Shown piece by piece: positions 9,184-17,202 of a DNA stretch of 64,000 nucleotides. The stretch is from a virus: the IMG/VR virus record IMGVR_UViG_3300040801_002079, positions 1 through 64,000 of that record, one strand, 5' to 3'. Position 1 is the stretch's first letter. Each line of letters begins with the position of its first letter. A program made the position numbers and the translations under genes. Under the pieces are notes generated by a model. The model saw only the letters and a list, made by a program, of their open reading frames with translations, made no database searches and was not told where the DNA came from.

Positions 9184-10648
9184 CAGACTGTGTTGGCGTT
9201 ATTGTGGGTGTAACCGTCAATGTAGGAGTAACACTTGGGTCGGGGGTTACTTGTGGGGTTACAGTTGGCGTAGCCGTTGGATTCGGGGTGACCGTCATTG
9301 TTGGGGTTACAGTATTTGTTGGGGTGACCGTTGGTGTAACCGTTGATGTAGCCGTTACAGTCGGTGTAACAGTTGGATTTGGTGTAACGGTCTGAGTAAT
9401 TGCTGGCGTTGGTGTTAGTGTTTGAGTTGGAGTTACCGTTGGGGTAACTGTCGCTGTTACACTGATAGTTGGTGTTACAGTTGGCGTTACAGTATTTGTC
9501 GGTGTATTCGTTGGTGTAACTGTTGGCGTTGGGGTTGGACTCAACACTGGGGTTAATGATGGTAATGGTATAGTAATTTCGGGAGTAGGGGGAATCTCCG
9601 TAATTGGAGTTCTTCCCGGTGCATTTTTAACATCCGGATAGGTATTTTCTCTATTGCGGGTCGCCGTATATAGTTCACCATTTTCAAATATAAAATAATC
9701 ATATTGTGTTTTCAACATTTCACCAACATCAATAAGCTTGTTTTTTATTTTATCAACAGATGCATATGGTTCCTTTGAGAGAAGAATAAACAATCCTCTG
9801 CTTGGAATGTCCTGAAATCCCTCGAAATCATCATCAAAATCATAATCAATTTTTAAGAACCGTATTATTGTCCCGTTTGGAATCCCGGTTAAATCAAGTT
9901 CAACATCACTGAATGTTCTAAAATTGGATAAACTTTTACCTTTGGTTGTGTAATGCCTTCGATTTCTTACTAATATCCTATCCCATCCAATCCATGCAGT
10001 ATCGGCCCCATCATCAAACTCTTCAAAGCATGTGACCGGCTCTTCATTGGGTCTCACTGTTTGAATTTCTACAGCTATTCGTTTATCCAGTGTATTAAAA
10101 GGCGTAGGAACAGTTGAATCGGGATATTCAACTATAATTTCAGGTACCGCAATTGTTAATTTACCATTTGATGTTACCTTGACCGGATTCTCAATAGGCT
10201 TAATGAGTTTGGGATTTGAGGGGACAGTGGTTCTAGCCATACAATGTGCTATACCAACTCTGGGTATATCAAAAGCAATGGTTAATGAATCCCTATCCGT
10301 TACCGTCACAGTGTATTGATCTTGATCAAGAATGCGGTAGCCACCATCAATTTGTTCATAAACTACAACAGTGGGTGATGACGATAAGCTATGAAACACT
10401 TTCCATGTTTTAGTAGCAACTGATTGATTATGTTTATATAATAACTTGCGAGGGAAATAGTCTCTTACACCCTCTTGTATGGGAGGAAATGATTCTCTGA
10501 TATTACTAGCGTCTCTTTTAACTTTATAAAGGTTTCCCCTACAGCCATCTGTAATGATACATTTTGAAAATACAGTTAATCCCTCTGTATTCTCAATTTT
10601 ATCAATTTCTCTTTTACAGGTGTTGCACTTATAAGTTATTGTAGACAT
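9179..10648 (-). CDS. Virion protein with zinc-ribbon start and Thr-Pro tail
   Basis: 489 residues. It starts with a Cys4-like motif (CNTC at 9-12, then CIITDGC near 31-37), suggesting a bound metal. The beta-rich middle spans about 60-355. The last 130 residues are Thr-Pro repeats ending TPTQSG. Expressed from the late element at 10671-10678 inside a 14-bp inverted repeat. Likely another fibre or whisker subunit of the Thr-Pro family; no closer assignment. Confidence 0.7.
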   Translation of the reverse strand: MSTITYKCNTCKREIDKIENTEGLTVFSKCIITDGCRGNLYKVKRDASNIRESFPPIQEGVRDYFPRKLLYKHNQSVATKTWKVFHSLSSSPTVVVYEQIDGGYRILDQDQYTVTVTDRDSLTIAFDIPRVGIAHCMARTTVPSNPKLIKPIENPVKVTSNGKLTIAVPEIIVEYPDSTVPTPFNTLDKRIAVEIQTVRPNEEPVTCFEEFDDGADTAWIGWDRILVRNRRHYTTKGKSLSNFRTFSDVELDLTGIPNGTIIRFLKIDYDFDDDFEGFQDIPSRGLFILLSKEPYASVDKIKNKLIDVGEMLKTQYDYFIFENGELYTATRNRENTYPDVKNAPGRTPITEIPPTPEITIPLPSLTPVLSPTPTPTVTPTNTPTNTVTPTVTPTISVTATVTPTVTPTQTLTPTPAITQTVTPNPTVTPTVTATSTVTPTVTPTNTVTPTMTVTPNPTATPTVTPQVTPDPSVTPTLTVTPTITPTQSG

Positions 10649-10652
10649 AAAA

Positions 10653-10688
10653 TTCCCATCCGGATATTGGTATTTATCCGGATGGGAA
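10653..10688 (-). terminator. 14-bp inverted repeat: terminator containing a late promoter
   Basis: TTCCCATCCGGATA at 10653-10666 pairs perfectly with its complement at 10675-10688 around an 8-nt loop. It follows the stop of 10709-11041 and is followed on the minus strand by ATTTT. The late element GATAAATA (10671-10678) lies in the loop and right arm, so one short sequence can end one transcript and start the next. Confidence 0.6.
10671..10678 (-). promoter_or_regulatory. T4-type late promoter (GATAAATA)
   Basis: GATAAATA 22 nt upstream of the ATG at 10648; it would be occluded when the surrounding hairpin extrudes or forms in RNA. Confidence 0.55.
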
Positions 10689-10708
10689 ATTCCTTAACTT
10701 CAACTATT

Positions 10709-11041
10709 TTAAGAAGATTTCTTTAAAATAGTTTCGATAAGGTCGTTTGCCTTTTTGACCTCTTGTGAGGCAAGACACGCGGGGCCGCGCTGAAGATCAT
10801 CGATAATGTAAGCAAAATCGATTTGCGCATGATAAAGGGTATAATCAACCCCCTCATCATAAATGGCTGCGTTAGTCTTGCTATCACGCATAACGAAAGT
10901 GGCAAAGCGCTTGTTGTTCTTTTTCATATGATCCCAATATGCATTGGAAGCATTACGAAAAGCCTTGCGGAGACCACGAACAGCCTTCTGCACTTGTTCT
11001 TTCGTAAATGAGGACTCATTGGTTACTGTGTTATCAGACAT
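10709..11041 (-). CDS. Conserved-looking small early protein, unknown function
   Basis: 110 residues, mixed charge, mostly helical by composition (KEQVQKAVRGLRKAFRNASN), no recognised domain. Good ribosome site (TAGGAAA) before the ATG and a consensus sigma70 promoter at 11117-11144, so probably expressed early and terminated by the inverted repeat at 10653-10688. Confidence 0.75.
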   Translation of the reverse strand: MSDNTVTNESSFTKEQVQKAVRGLRKAFRNASNAYWDHMKKNNKRFATFVMRDSKTNAAIYDEGVDYTLYHAQIDFAYIIDDLQRGPACLASQEVKKANDLIETILKKSS

Positions 11042-11116
11042 AGTAATTTCCTATGAGTGCAGATTAAGAATCGAACCTGCTTCGATATGACAGTCCCCAT
11101 GACCATCACAGCGCCT

Positions 11117-11144
11117 ATTATACTGATATTTTATTTCATGTCAA
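11117..11144 (-). promoter_or_regulatory. Sigma70-type promoter
   Basis: TTGACA (11139-11144), 16-bp spacer, TATAAT (11117-11122) on the minus strand. The leader downstream contains a 6-bp stem, ATCGAA-GCAGG-TTCGAT, that imitates a tRNA T-arm. Confidence 0.8.
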
Positions 11145-11152
11145 CCCTTGAA

Positions 11153-11160
11153 TATAAATA
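11153..11160 (+). promoter_or_regulatory. T4-type late promoter (TATAAATA)
   Basis: Exact TATAAATA 30 nt before the GIY-YIG gene, with GCAGAGGA as ribosome site in between. Confidence 0.6.
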
Positions 11161-11190
11161 ATATTGAATTTATAGGCAGAGGAATACAAA

Positions 11191-12087
11191 ATGACCAAAT
11201 TATACTTCACACTTTATAAAATAACTAACTTAATAAACGGCAAATATTATATTGGAACTCATCGAACATATAATTTGAATGACTCATATATGGGATCAGG
11301 TCATATTATAAAACGGGCCATTAAAAAACATGGGGTATCAAATTTCAAAAAAGAAATATTGTTTGTATTTGATACTGAAGAAGAAATGTTCTATAAAGAG
11401 AAAGAAATAGTAAACGAAGAATTTATCAAAAATGATCAAACATATAATTTGCATATTGGTGGAAAGGGGGGATGGAATAAAAATATGGTATCAACCTCAT
11501 GTGGTAAACATGTACCAATACATGAATTTAAAAGTGGGGGATATAATGGTACATGTAAGTATAAAGTTCCAGTATTTAATACATTGGATGGAACGCATTT
11601 ACATGTGGACCAGAATGAATATTATAAAAATCCATATTTAAAACCAATTATGCACAAAAATGGAACCGTAAGTGTGGTGGATGATGATGGAAACTTTAAA
11701 AAAATTACAAAAGCGGAATATGAAGCATCTTCAAAATGGAAATCAATTACTACCAATAAAGTATCGGCTAAAACCCCTAGTGGGGAATTTATACAGGTTG
11801 ATAGGGATGAGTTTTTAAATACACCGGAGCTAGTTGGTGTAACACATGGTAAGAGTTATAAAACTAAAACATATAAAATATTTGATGCCAATGGGGTACA
11901 ACAGTATTATGTTAAGGATAAAAATTTTAGGGAATATCTTAGGATGAATAATCTACCCCCCGCATTTATTCATTCATACCGTTCAAATGGGACCCCAATA
12001 TACTTAAATCTGGGACCTAACAAGAAACGGTTAAAACAGCGAGGGTGGTTGAAATATAGTGGGTGGTATGCTATAATGTGTGAATAA
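11191..12087 (+). CDS. GIY-YIG homing endonuclease
   Basis: 298 residues. The N-terminal GIY-YIG nuclease domain (about 5-95) has the YKITN and YYIGTH pair, a downstream YMGSG, and a late Glu-rich segment ending NLHIGGKGG. The C-terminal half carries three copies of a roughly 35-residue module (near 122, 158 and 192: a DG or SG turn, a V-D or I-T step, then an EYE- or DEF-like helix) that probably binds DNA. Such free-standing enzymes spread their own gene between phages. Intergenic between a small early gene and the RNA ligase, with its own late promoter. The AT content is higher than that of the ligase gene. Confidence 0.85.
   Translation: MTKLYFTLYKITNLINGKYYIGTHRTYNLNDSYMGSGHIIKRAIKKHGVSNFKKEILFVFDTEEEMFYKEKEIVNEEFIKNDQTYNLHIGGKGGWNKNMVSTSCGKHVPIHEFKSGGYNGTCKYKVPVFNTLDGTHLHVDQNEYYKNPYLKPIMHKNGTVSVVDDDGNFKKITKAEYEASSKWKSITTNKVSAKTPSGEFIQVDRDEFLNTPELVGVTHGKSYKTKTYKIFDANGVQQYYVKDKNFREYLRMNNLPPAFIHSYRSNGTPIYLNLGPNKKRLKQRGWLKYSGWYAIMCE
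12049..12077 (+). promoter_or_regulatory. Sigma70-type promoter for the RNA ligase gene
   Basis: TTGAAA (12049-12054), 17 bp, TATAAT (12072-12077), lying inside the 3' end of the GIY-YIG gene. The short leader contains GGGGA before the ligase ATG. Confidence 0.75.
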
Positions 12088-12109
12088 ATTGTAGTACACG
12101 GGGAAAAAT

Positions 12110-13099
12110 ATGTATAAATTTTCATCAATTGGTAGATTTAGAAACGCATTCAACTGTGTTCATCGGTTTTGTAATGAAACTGGAAAATCGGTTCCGGTAT
12201 ATGATTATATTGGGACAGTAAAACTGCATGGCACGAATGCGGGAATAAGAAGAACTCCGAGCGGAAAACTTGTCCCTCAGTCTCGTAATAGAATCCTAGA
12301 CACAACTAGTGATAATTACGGGTTTGCAGAATTTGTAAAACAACGGGAAAATGAGGTTCATCGCATATTTGATAGTATAAAGGGGTTGGATAATGATACC
12401 ACAATAACCATTTTTGGAGAATTTTGTGGAGGCAGCATCCAATCTAATGTTGCCCTCTCGCAATTATCCCCACACTTTGTTTTATTTAACGTTAAGTTTG
12501 ACGGTGAATATAATGAGTTGTGGTACCCGTTTCCGGTTGAACTGCAAGCAAACGATGTTGATATTTACAATATCTTCCAGATTCCACATTATGAAGTTAG
12601 TGTAGACTTTTCAGCACCTGATGCCGCAATTCATGAAATCAATGAATTAACCGATGCAGTTGAAAAGCAGTGCCCGTGGGGTAAATTCATGGGCGTTGAT
12701 GGAATTGGTGAAGGTATCGTTTGGGTGCCTAAGTCAAACCCATCAATCTCTGATCTTTGGTTCAAAACCAAGGGTGGAAAGCACTCTGGTAAGCCAAAGG
12801 TTAAGGGAATCAGAGCTAAAGTTGATGTTGAAACAGCAAACTCTATTGCTGAATGCATGAAGTTGGTTCTGCCCGAATGGAGACTGCAACAGGGTATCGA
12901 ATACTTGAAAGAAAACTACTACGATATGGATCACAGTTCCATCGGTCCATACTTGAAGTGGATCAGTCAGGATATCCTGAAAGAAGAAATTGATACGATA
13001 ACTGAAAATGGGTTGGAATGGAAAGACATGCACCGTCCAATTAACAAACGTGCACGTAACTACATTCTGGACGTTATCGAAAACGATTTCAGTGTGTAA
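12110..13099 (+). CDS. RNA ligase, Rnl2-like nucleotidyltransferase
   Basis: 329 residues with the ligase motifs in order: motif I KLHGTNAG with the adenylated lysine at K38, motif III FGEFCGG near 117, motif IV EGIVW near 205, and motif V WFKTKGG near 219. The C-terminal third is helical. Family members seal nicks in RNA, typically repairing tRNAs cut by host defence nucleases, although the exact substrate cannot be read from sequence. A sigma70 promoter precedes it, so it is probably early. No polynucleotide kinase gene is visible in the window. Confidence 0.85.
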   Translation: MYKFSSIGRFRNAFNCVHRFCNETGKSVPVYDYIGTVKLHGTNAGIRRTPSGKLVPQSRNRILDTTSDNYGFAEFVKQRENEVHRIFDSIKGLDNDTTITIFGEFCGGSIQSNVALSQLSPHFVLFNVKFDGEYNELWYPFPVELQANDVDIYNIFQIPHYEVSVDFSAPDAAIHEINELTDAVEKQCPWGKFMGVDGIGEGIVWVPKSNPSISDLWFKTKGGKHSGKPKVKGIRAKVDVETANSIAECMKLVLPEWRLQQGIEYLKENYYDMDHSSIGPYLKWISQDILKEEIDTITENGLEWKDMHRPINKRARNYILDVIENDFSV

Positions 13100-13104
13100 T
13101 GGTA

Positions 13105-13126
13105 TGGAGGGGAGTTATCCCCTCCA
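13105..13126. terminator. Bidirectional hairpin between convergent genes
   Basis: TGGAGGGGA, loop GTTA, TCCCCTCCA: a perfect 9-bp stem just after the RNA ligase stop. It also encodes the last residues and stop of the convergent glycosyltransferase. No clear T-tract, so termination efficiency is uncertain. Confidence 0.5.
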
Positions 13127-14206
13127 GTATCTTGACAACACTGGGTCTCTAACCTGATGTGGTCTAGGTGGCCCATGAAAACAAATGATTTTAGATTCCG
13201 GGGGTATCTCAATCACCCCGCCATTTTTAACACAATCTTTTTTATATGAAACCACCTGTTTGGGATATAGGTCCTGAACATAATCCATGTTCTTTCCCAA
13301 AACCCCACCAATAAACTCTTGATCGCCAAAGCGATTGTTGTTCATGTTAGCAGTGGGGTTTTCCATGAACCGCTCATAAATTTGAAATAGTTTTGGGTTA
13401 TCATTCTTCCAGCACATTAGCCCGCTGCCAAGACCGTATTGATGGTAAAAGTCTCTAAGGCCAAAGAATTCTCCCCCATACTTTATAATGTCATCAATGT
13501 TGCGCAAAATTATGGTGTCTAAATCGACATAAAATATTTTAGATGTATTGAATTTTCCGGGCTTGAAAAGCTCTATTTTTCCCCACCACTTGGGTAAATC
13601 AGAGTCAAATTGCATGATTTGATGAACATTCCCACAAAACCCATCAGACAAGTCTGTTAAGCAAACAAATTTATATGGGAGGGTAACGTTTTCTTTAATT
13701 GAATTTGCAATGTGGTTAACATAATCTACAGTATAATCTCCCCCACTTTTTAGCACAGTGGCGATTGTTACTGAATTCTCGTTAAGTGGGTGCATTGCTT
13801 TCTTTTCTGGATCAAAACATTTAACGATAAGGTTATGTTCTCTTTTGCCATTCAACAGCATCTGTCTAGCTTCTGTTATATTTGGAGATTTAGCCTTAAG
13901 AAATTTAGTTATTATTCGATCTGACGGAAGTCCGGTTTTTCCATAGGATGAGAAAAATATAGTCCCACCATAGGAGACTCTTTCCCATGCTTTTTCCAAA
14001 ACAGGTTCGGTAAGTGTTTTACTGTTTAAAAATATAAGACAATAGGTAGTATCATCCTCTATAGATGTGTGTACCACTCTAGCGGAAGCCGAACTGATGG
14101 TTTCCATATTTTTAAACGCAGCAGCATGGTCCAGATTTATTAAGCACACTTCGCCCTCATATCGCAAAGCATCATTTAAATGGTTGTTTAATCTCCAGAG
14201 GTTCAT
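13115..14206 (-). CDS. Glycosyltransferase (GT-A fold, DxD)
   Basis: 363 residues. The C-terminal domain (about 145-363) has the GT-A features: IFYVDLDTI with DxD at D228/D230, a preceding KIELFKPG segment, NNRFGDQEFIGG and a closing CFHGPPRPH, as in GT8-like enzymes that use nucleotide sugars and a metal. Residues 1-130 form a separate domain resembling the end of a Rossmann methyltransferase (CLIFLNSK, SYGGTIFFSS), weakly supported. Last of three ATGA- or GTGA-coupled genes behind a late promoter, so it may modify virion proteins or host surface glycans late in infection. Confidence 0.8.
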   Translation of the reverse strand: MNLWRLNNHLNDALRYEGEVCLINLDHAAAFKNMETISSASARVVHTSIEDDTTYCLIFLNSKTLTEPVLEKAWERVSYGGTIFFSSYGKTGLPSDRIITKFLKAKSPNITEARQMLLNGKREHNLIVKCFDPEKKAMHPLNENSVTIATVLKSGGDYTVDYVNHIANSIKENVTLPYKFVCLTDLSDGFCGNVHQIMQFDSDLPKWWGKIELFKPGKFNTSKIFYVDLDTIILRNIDDIIKYGGEFFGLRDFYHQYGLGSGLMCWKNDNPKLFQIYERFMENPTANMNNNRFGDQEFIGGVLGKNMDYVQDLYPKQVVSYKKDCVKNGGVIEIPPESKIICFHGPPRPHQVRDPVLSRYWRG

Positions 14207-14841
14207 TTTAGAAATTCCTGTAACGCATAATGTGGAGTATAACGAGGAAACGATGTCACTGAACTATTGGGACTCCCGTTTATAACCGTTATACCAGCAT
14301 CTCGTAATTGCGGAACTGCCCCTTCAAATAAATCCGGTAGGTGATCCAGAGCATTATTGGTTCGGGTGGTCGTGTAGTAATATCCAATATCCCCATCAAT
14401 GCCCAATAGTAATATTTTTTCAGGTCTCATATGATAAGCCAAGCCTAGTGCTCCATAACCTGAATTTCCTGTATGTATAGTTGTAGGGTCTTCAGATAGC
14501 CCATCCCCATGAACCCGTCTTAAGTATTTAATATCGGCGGTAGGCTTGATTCTATGGTTTCGTATTTTTGATTCTGGTGTTGCAAAATCTTCAGGCACCG
14601 CAGCATAAAGCTGACCCTTAAATCGATGTCCCGGAAGTTGAGGACCATATAGTCCCCATGGATCAAGAGTGAACCACGCATCAGCAAATGGTGCATGTTT
14701 CCCTGATTCGTTTATGGTTATAATGAAACAATCTTCGCGGTGCAGTAAGCCAAAACTGAACCCATTAAGACTGCGCCCCCCTCCAATTATAACAATTCTT
14801 TTAGTATGCACTATGGGGGAAATCATCGAATATGAAATCAC
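14203..14841 (-). CDS. DUF115/sialyltransferase-like Rossmann protein
   Basis: 212 residues. IVIIGGGRSLNGF at the N-terminus, then ITINESG and ADAWFTLDPW, and later TGNSGYGALGLAYHM with KILLLGIDGD. This layout is shared by MptE/DUF115-like proteins and GT42-type transferases. Starts at a GTG that overlaps the upstream TGA and stops in an ATGA overlap with the glycosyltransferase. Paralogue of the next gene upstream. Probably acts on a nucleotide-activated sugar or carrier; the substrate is unknown. Confidence 0.65.
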   Translation of the reverse strand: MISYSMISPIVHTKRIVIIGGGRSLNGFSFGLLHREDCFIITINESGKHAPFADAWFTLDPWGLYGPQLPGHRFKGQLYAAVPEDFATPESKIRNHRIKPTADIKYLRRVHGDGLSEDPTTIHTGNSGYGALGLAYHMRPEKILLLGIDGDIGYYYTTTRTNNALDHLPDLFEGAVPQLRDAGITVINGSPNSSVTSFPRYTPHYALQEFLK

Positions 14842-15488
14842 TTCATTAAGCCCTTTACATTTTTCTTTTTAAAGCACGTTATCGCACTCGTTCGAGAACA
14901 GTTTATAACTTCAGTGCCAATTCTGCGTTTTTTAAGTTCTTTATTTAATGCTTCAATTGATGGAATGAATAACCGGGAGTATGTGTCGTGTCGAATAACA
15001 ACCTGATGAGCATCATGCCAATGTGTTGTCCCTCTTGAAAGAGGATCATCCCTCATGTCAAACCCTATTAAGTACACCCGCTTAGCTCCAAGGTTTACAG
15101 CGAAATTTAAAGCTTGTGTACCCCCATTGTTCCCCATAACATTATCAATGTTGGGATCATAGCCATACTCTCCTGTTCTATTTAATATAGTCGATCCTGC
15201 TGGCCCTGTTATATCCTTTTTAATATGAGTTTCAGCATATGTTCGAGGATGGAATCTTAACTCACATTCGTGTTTTTGTAATCCATCCATCTCTCTCCCA
15301 CACCATGAGTTATCGCACCAAAATAATGCAGTAGCGTTAGGTAATATTTTATATGAATCGTTAATGGCAATGGTAACCCTGTCTGTTAAAAAATCAAGAT
15401 TAACCTCACGAACACTATATCCCCCGCCAACTATAAATATATCTTGACCGAAGGACTTATCGTACATTTTTTGAATTTGTTGTCGCAT
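14838..15488 (-). CDS. DUF115/sialyltransferase-like Rossmann protein
   Basis: 216 residues from the ATG at 15488 (MRQQIQKMYDKSF); in-frame codons further upstream cross the late promoter, so a longer start is unlikely. IFIVGGGYSVREVNLDFL, TIAINDSYKILPNATALFWC, GNNGGTQALNFAVNLGAKRV and YLIGFDM match its downstream paralogue. First gene of the glycan-modification-like operon. No obvious Shine-Dalgarno sequence. Confidence 0.65.
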   Translation of the reverse strand: MRQQIQKMYDKSFGQDIFIVGGGYSVREVNLDFLTDRVTIAINDSYKILPNATALFWCDNSWCGREMDGLQKHECELRFHPRTYAETHIKKDITGPAGSTILNRTGEYGYDPNIDNVMGNNGGTQALNFAVNLGAKRVYLIGFDMRDDPLSRGTTHWHDAHQVVIRHDTYSRLFIPSIEALNKELKKRRIGTEVINCSRTSAITCFKKKNVKGLMK

Positions 15489-15516
15489 AATAATTTTTGG
15501 TTTATTTTTATGAAAA

Positions 15517-15524
15517 TATTTATA
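15517..15524 (-). promoter_or_regulatory. T4-type late promoter (TATAAATA)
   Basis: Exact TATAAATA on the minus strand, 28 nt before the ATG at 15488; likely drives the three-gene operon to 13115. Confidence 0.65.
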
Positions 15525-15538
15525 GGAAATAATAATAA

Positions 15539-16045
15539 ATGATTCCAACAATAGCAAATGAATGCTCACAGTTTATATCCGAATCTGACGGCAAATATTT
15601 AGTAAAAAATCTGCCAGTATCTTATCAGGGATTCTCAAAAGTAAAGGTACGCTTCAAAAAGCAGACTACAGACTTTATTGAAAACTTCAATGAAGCATTT
15701 AAAAATAAAAGTCATGACCTTCACCAGAGGGCAATTTTTGCCTATACCGATATTTCATTGCTGACAGAGAATCGGCAGCAAGAGCCGTTTTACATATTTC
15801 CAATAAATGGGTACAAAGTTTTATTCAATCCACTGGTTCAGAATTCAGAAAATGATTTTCAATCATATGAAGACCTTTCAATTGATGGCGATATAATTAC
15901 AGATCAACTTAAAATTTCATACGAAGCTGGCTCATTATGTGAGGCAATGGATTCCAACTGTGAAGTAGTTCTATACGGTATAAAATACTATTACGCTATA
16001 CGATCATCCCTCATAAGCGATTATAAACTATTCTTTAGCGAATAG
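15539..16045 (+). CDS. Hypothetical protein next to virion genes
   Basis: 168 residues, no recognised motif. Hydrophobic and charged residues alternate (FYIFPINGYKVLFNPLVQNSE), suggesting a small globular protein, possibly a head or neck component by position. Divergent from the late glycan operon; TAGGAAA precedes the ATG at 10-11 nt. Confidence 0.7.
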   Translation: MIPTIANECSQFISESDGKYLVKNLPVSYQGFSKVKVRFKKQTTDFIENFNEAFKNKSHDLHQRAIFAYTDISLLTENRQQEPFYIFPINGYKVLFNPLVQNSENDFQSYEDLSIDGDIITDQLKISYEAGSLCEAMDSNCEVVLYGIKYYYAIRSSLISDYKLFFSE

Positions 16046-16059
16046 AACATTGGTTTTCC

Positions 16060-16067
16060 AATAAATA
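16060..16067 (+). promoter_or_regulatory. T4-type late promoter (AATAAATA) with leader hairpin
   Basis: AATAAATA followed by a 7-bp hairpin (ACGTTAA-GATA-TTAACGT) and then an AAAGG ribosome site ahead of the gene at 16098. Confidence 0.55.
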
Positions 16068-16097
16068 CGTTAAGATATTAACGTTAAAGGTAAAACA

Positions 16098-16583
16098 ATG
16101 AAACTCACAGAGCTTTTTCTTTCTAATTCCGACGAACAACTACTAATAGAAATGCCTTATGAGGAGGCTAAAGTTGTTCAGTATGTAATGAACCACGTTA
16201 TGCGAAAATATATGAAACTTAGCTTTGATATGTCCGGACATATGGAAAAGAGAGTTTTACCCTATGAAGATGAAAGACGAAAACAGCTTAAACATGATGA
16301 TGTGGAGAAGGATAAACCGCGAGAAGAGGATATAACAAAAGAGGAGCTTTTTACCATATTCAATAAAGTTGTAAAAAATGATGAAAATCGTCAAAAAATA
16401 TTAAAGCATCGGGGAAAGGGGAAAGAAATTGAAGGCACCATAAAAGACCATGAAACGAACATTAATATTGTGTTTAAAGTTGCGTATCAACACAAAACCC
16501 AATTTCCTGTATTCCGAATAATAACTCTCATGAGAAAGAAAGGGTTTGTTCCAAAAAGGGGGGATATTGTAATCAATGTCTGA
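16098..16583 (+). CDS. Late protein with possible capsid-targeting N-terminus
   Basis: 161 residues, basic and helical in the middle. The N-terminus (MKLTELFLSNSDEQLLIEMP) ends a hydrophobic helix with a Leu-x-Glu site, resembling T4 internal-protein capsid-targeting peptides removed by the prohead protease. C-terminal KRGDIVINV overlaps the next gene by 8 nt. Late promoter at 16060. Function unknown. Confidence 0.65.
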   Translation: MKLTELFLSNSDEQLLIEMPYEEAKVVQYVMNHVMRKYMKLSFDMSGHMEKRVLPYEDERRKQLKHDDVEKDKPREEDITKEELFTIFNKVVKNDENRQKILKHRGKGKEIEGTIKDHETNINIVFKVAYQHKTQFPVFRIITLMRKKGFVPKRGDIVINV

Positions 16584-17199
16584 ACTTTTTTACAAATATA
16601 ATCCCGGTGACATTGTTTGGATACGACACGATGGTGAAGTAAAAAAATGTACAGTGTGTCGGGCGGTATTTGAAGTTGACCCGTCATTATCGGGCGTAAC
16701 AGAAGAGAAAGATTATCACCTTGATATAGTGGGCGATAATACATCCAAGATCGTAATTCGGGCCGAGCCTGATGTGTATGAAACAGCATTAGATGCCATA
16801 GAAAAAAATTCACCAACAAATCCATTAAAGTCAATAACTTATGATTTTGATGTTAACTCGACTGCTTGGTCTTACACTGGTGAATATATAGACTTTGAGG
16901 CAACAGTAACACAGATAACAATCAATCTGGTCGAATCGAAAATTGAAATTTTATATCATCTATTAGCTACAAATGGGGAATATAGAACATTAATCCACGA
17001 TAGTGACATTGTTTTTGCAACCCAACAAGAAGCACTGGATGCTATAGCCGCAATCATTACTCCAACCCCAACTATGACCGCAACCCCAACATTGACTCCC
17101 ACAGAAACTCCGGAGATTACACCAACAATAACACCAACAATAATGCCATCACAAACCGTAACGCCCAATCCAACTGTAACGCCAACACAATCGGGATAA
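16576..17199 (+). CDS. Virion protein: two small-barrel repeats and Thr-Pro tail
   Basis: 207 residues. Two related small beta-barrel units (about 8-75, GDIVWIRHDGEVKKCTVCRA; about 90-158, STAWSYTGEYIDFEATV), each ending in an EALDAI-like helix. A short Thr-Pro tail ends TPTQSG. Paralogous to the next gene. The start overlaps the previous gene. Probably a small fibre or decoration protein. Confidence 0.65.
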   Translation: MSELFYKYNPGDIVWIRHDGEVKKCTVCRAVFEVDPSLSGVTEEKDYHLDIVGDNTSKIVIRAEPDVYETALDAIEKNSPTNPLKSITYDFDVNSTAWSYTGEYIDFEATVTQITINLVESKIEILYHLLATNGEYRTLIHDSDIVFATQQEALDAIAAIITPTPTMTATPTLTPTETPEITPTITPTIMPSQTVTPNPTVTPTQSG

Positions 17200-17202
17200 G
17201 CA

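Noticed and set aside
5090-9560. CRISPR-like or satellite DNA repeats
   Set aside because: The repeats are in frame and encode Thr-Pro units in long reading frames; they are coding repeats.
11050-11116. tRNA-like sequence on the minus strand (GGTTCGATTC T-loop look-alike just after a promoter)
   Set aside because: No acceptor stem or anticodon arm can be formed; the T-loop-like part is better explained as a 6-bp hairpin ATCGAA/TTCGAT in the leader of the 11041 gene.
13817-14206. Methyltransferase domain at the start of the glycosyltransferase
   Set aside because: Only the last strands of a Rossmann fold are suggested; the SAM-binding GxGxG motif is absent, so it is mentioned but not called.
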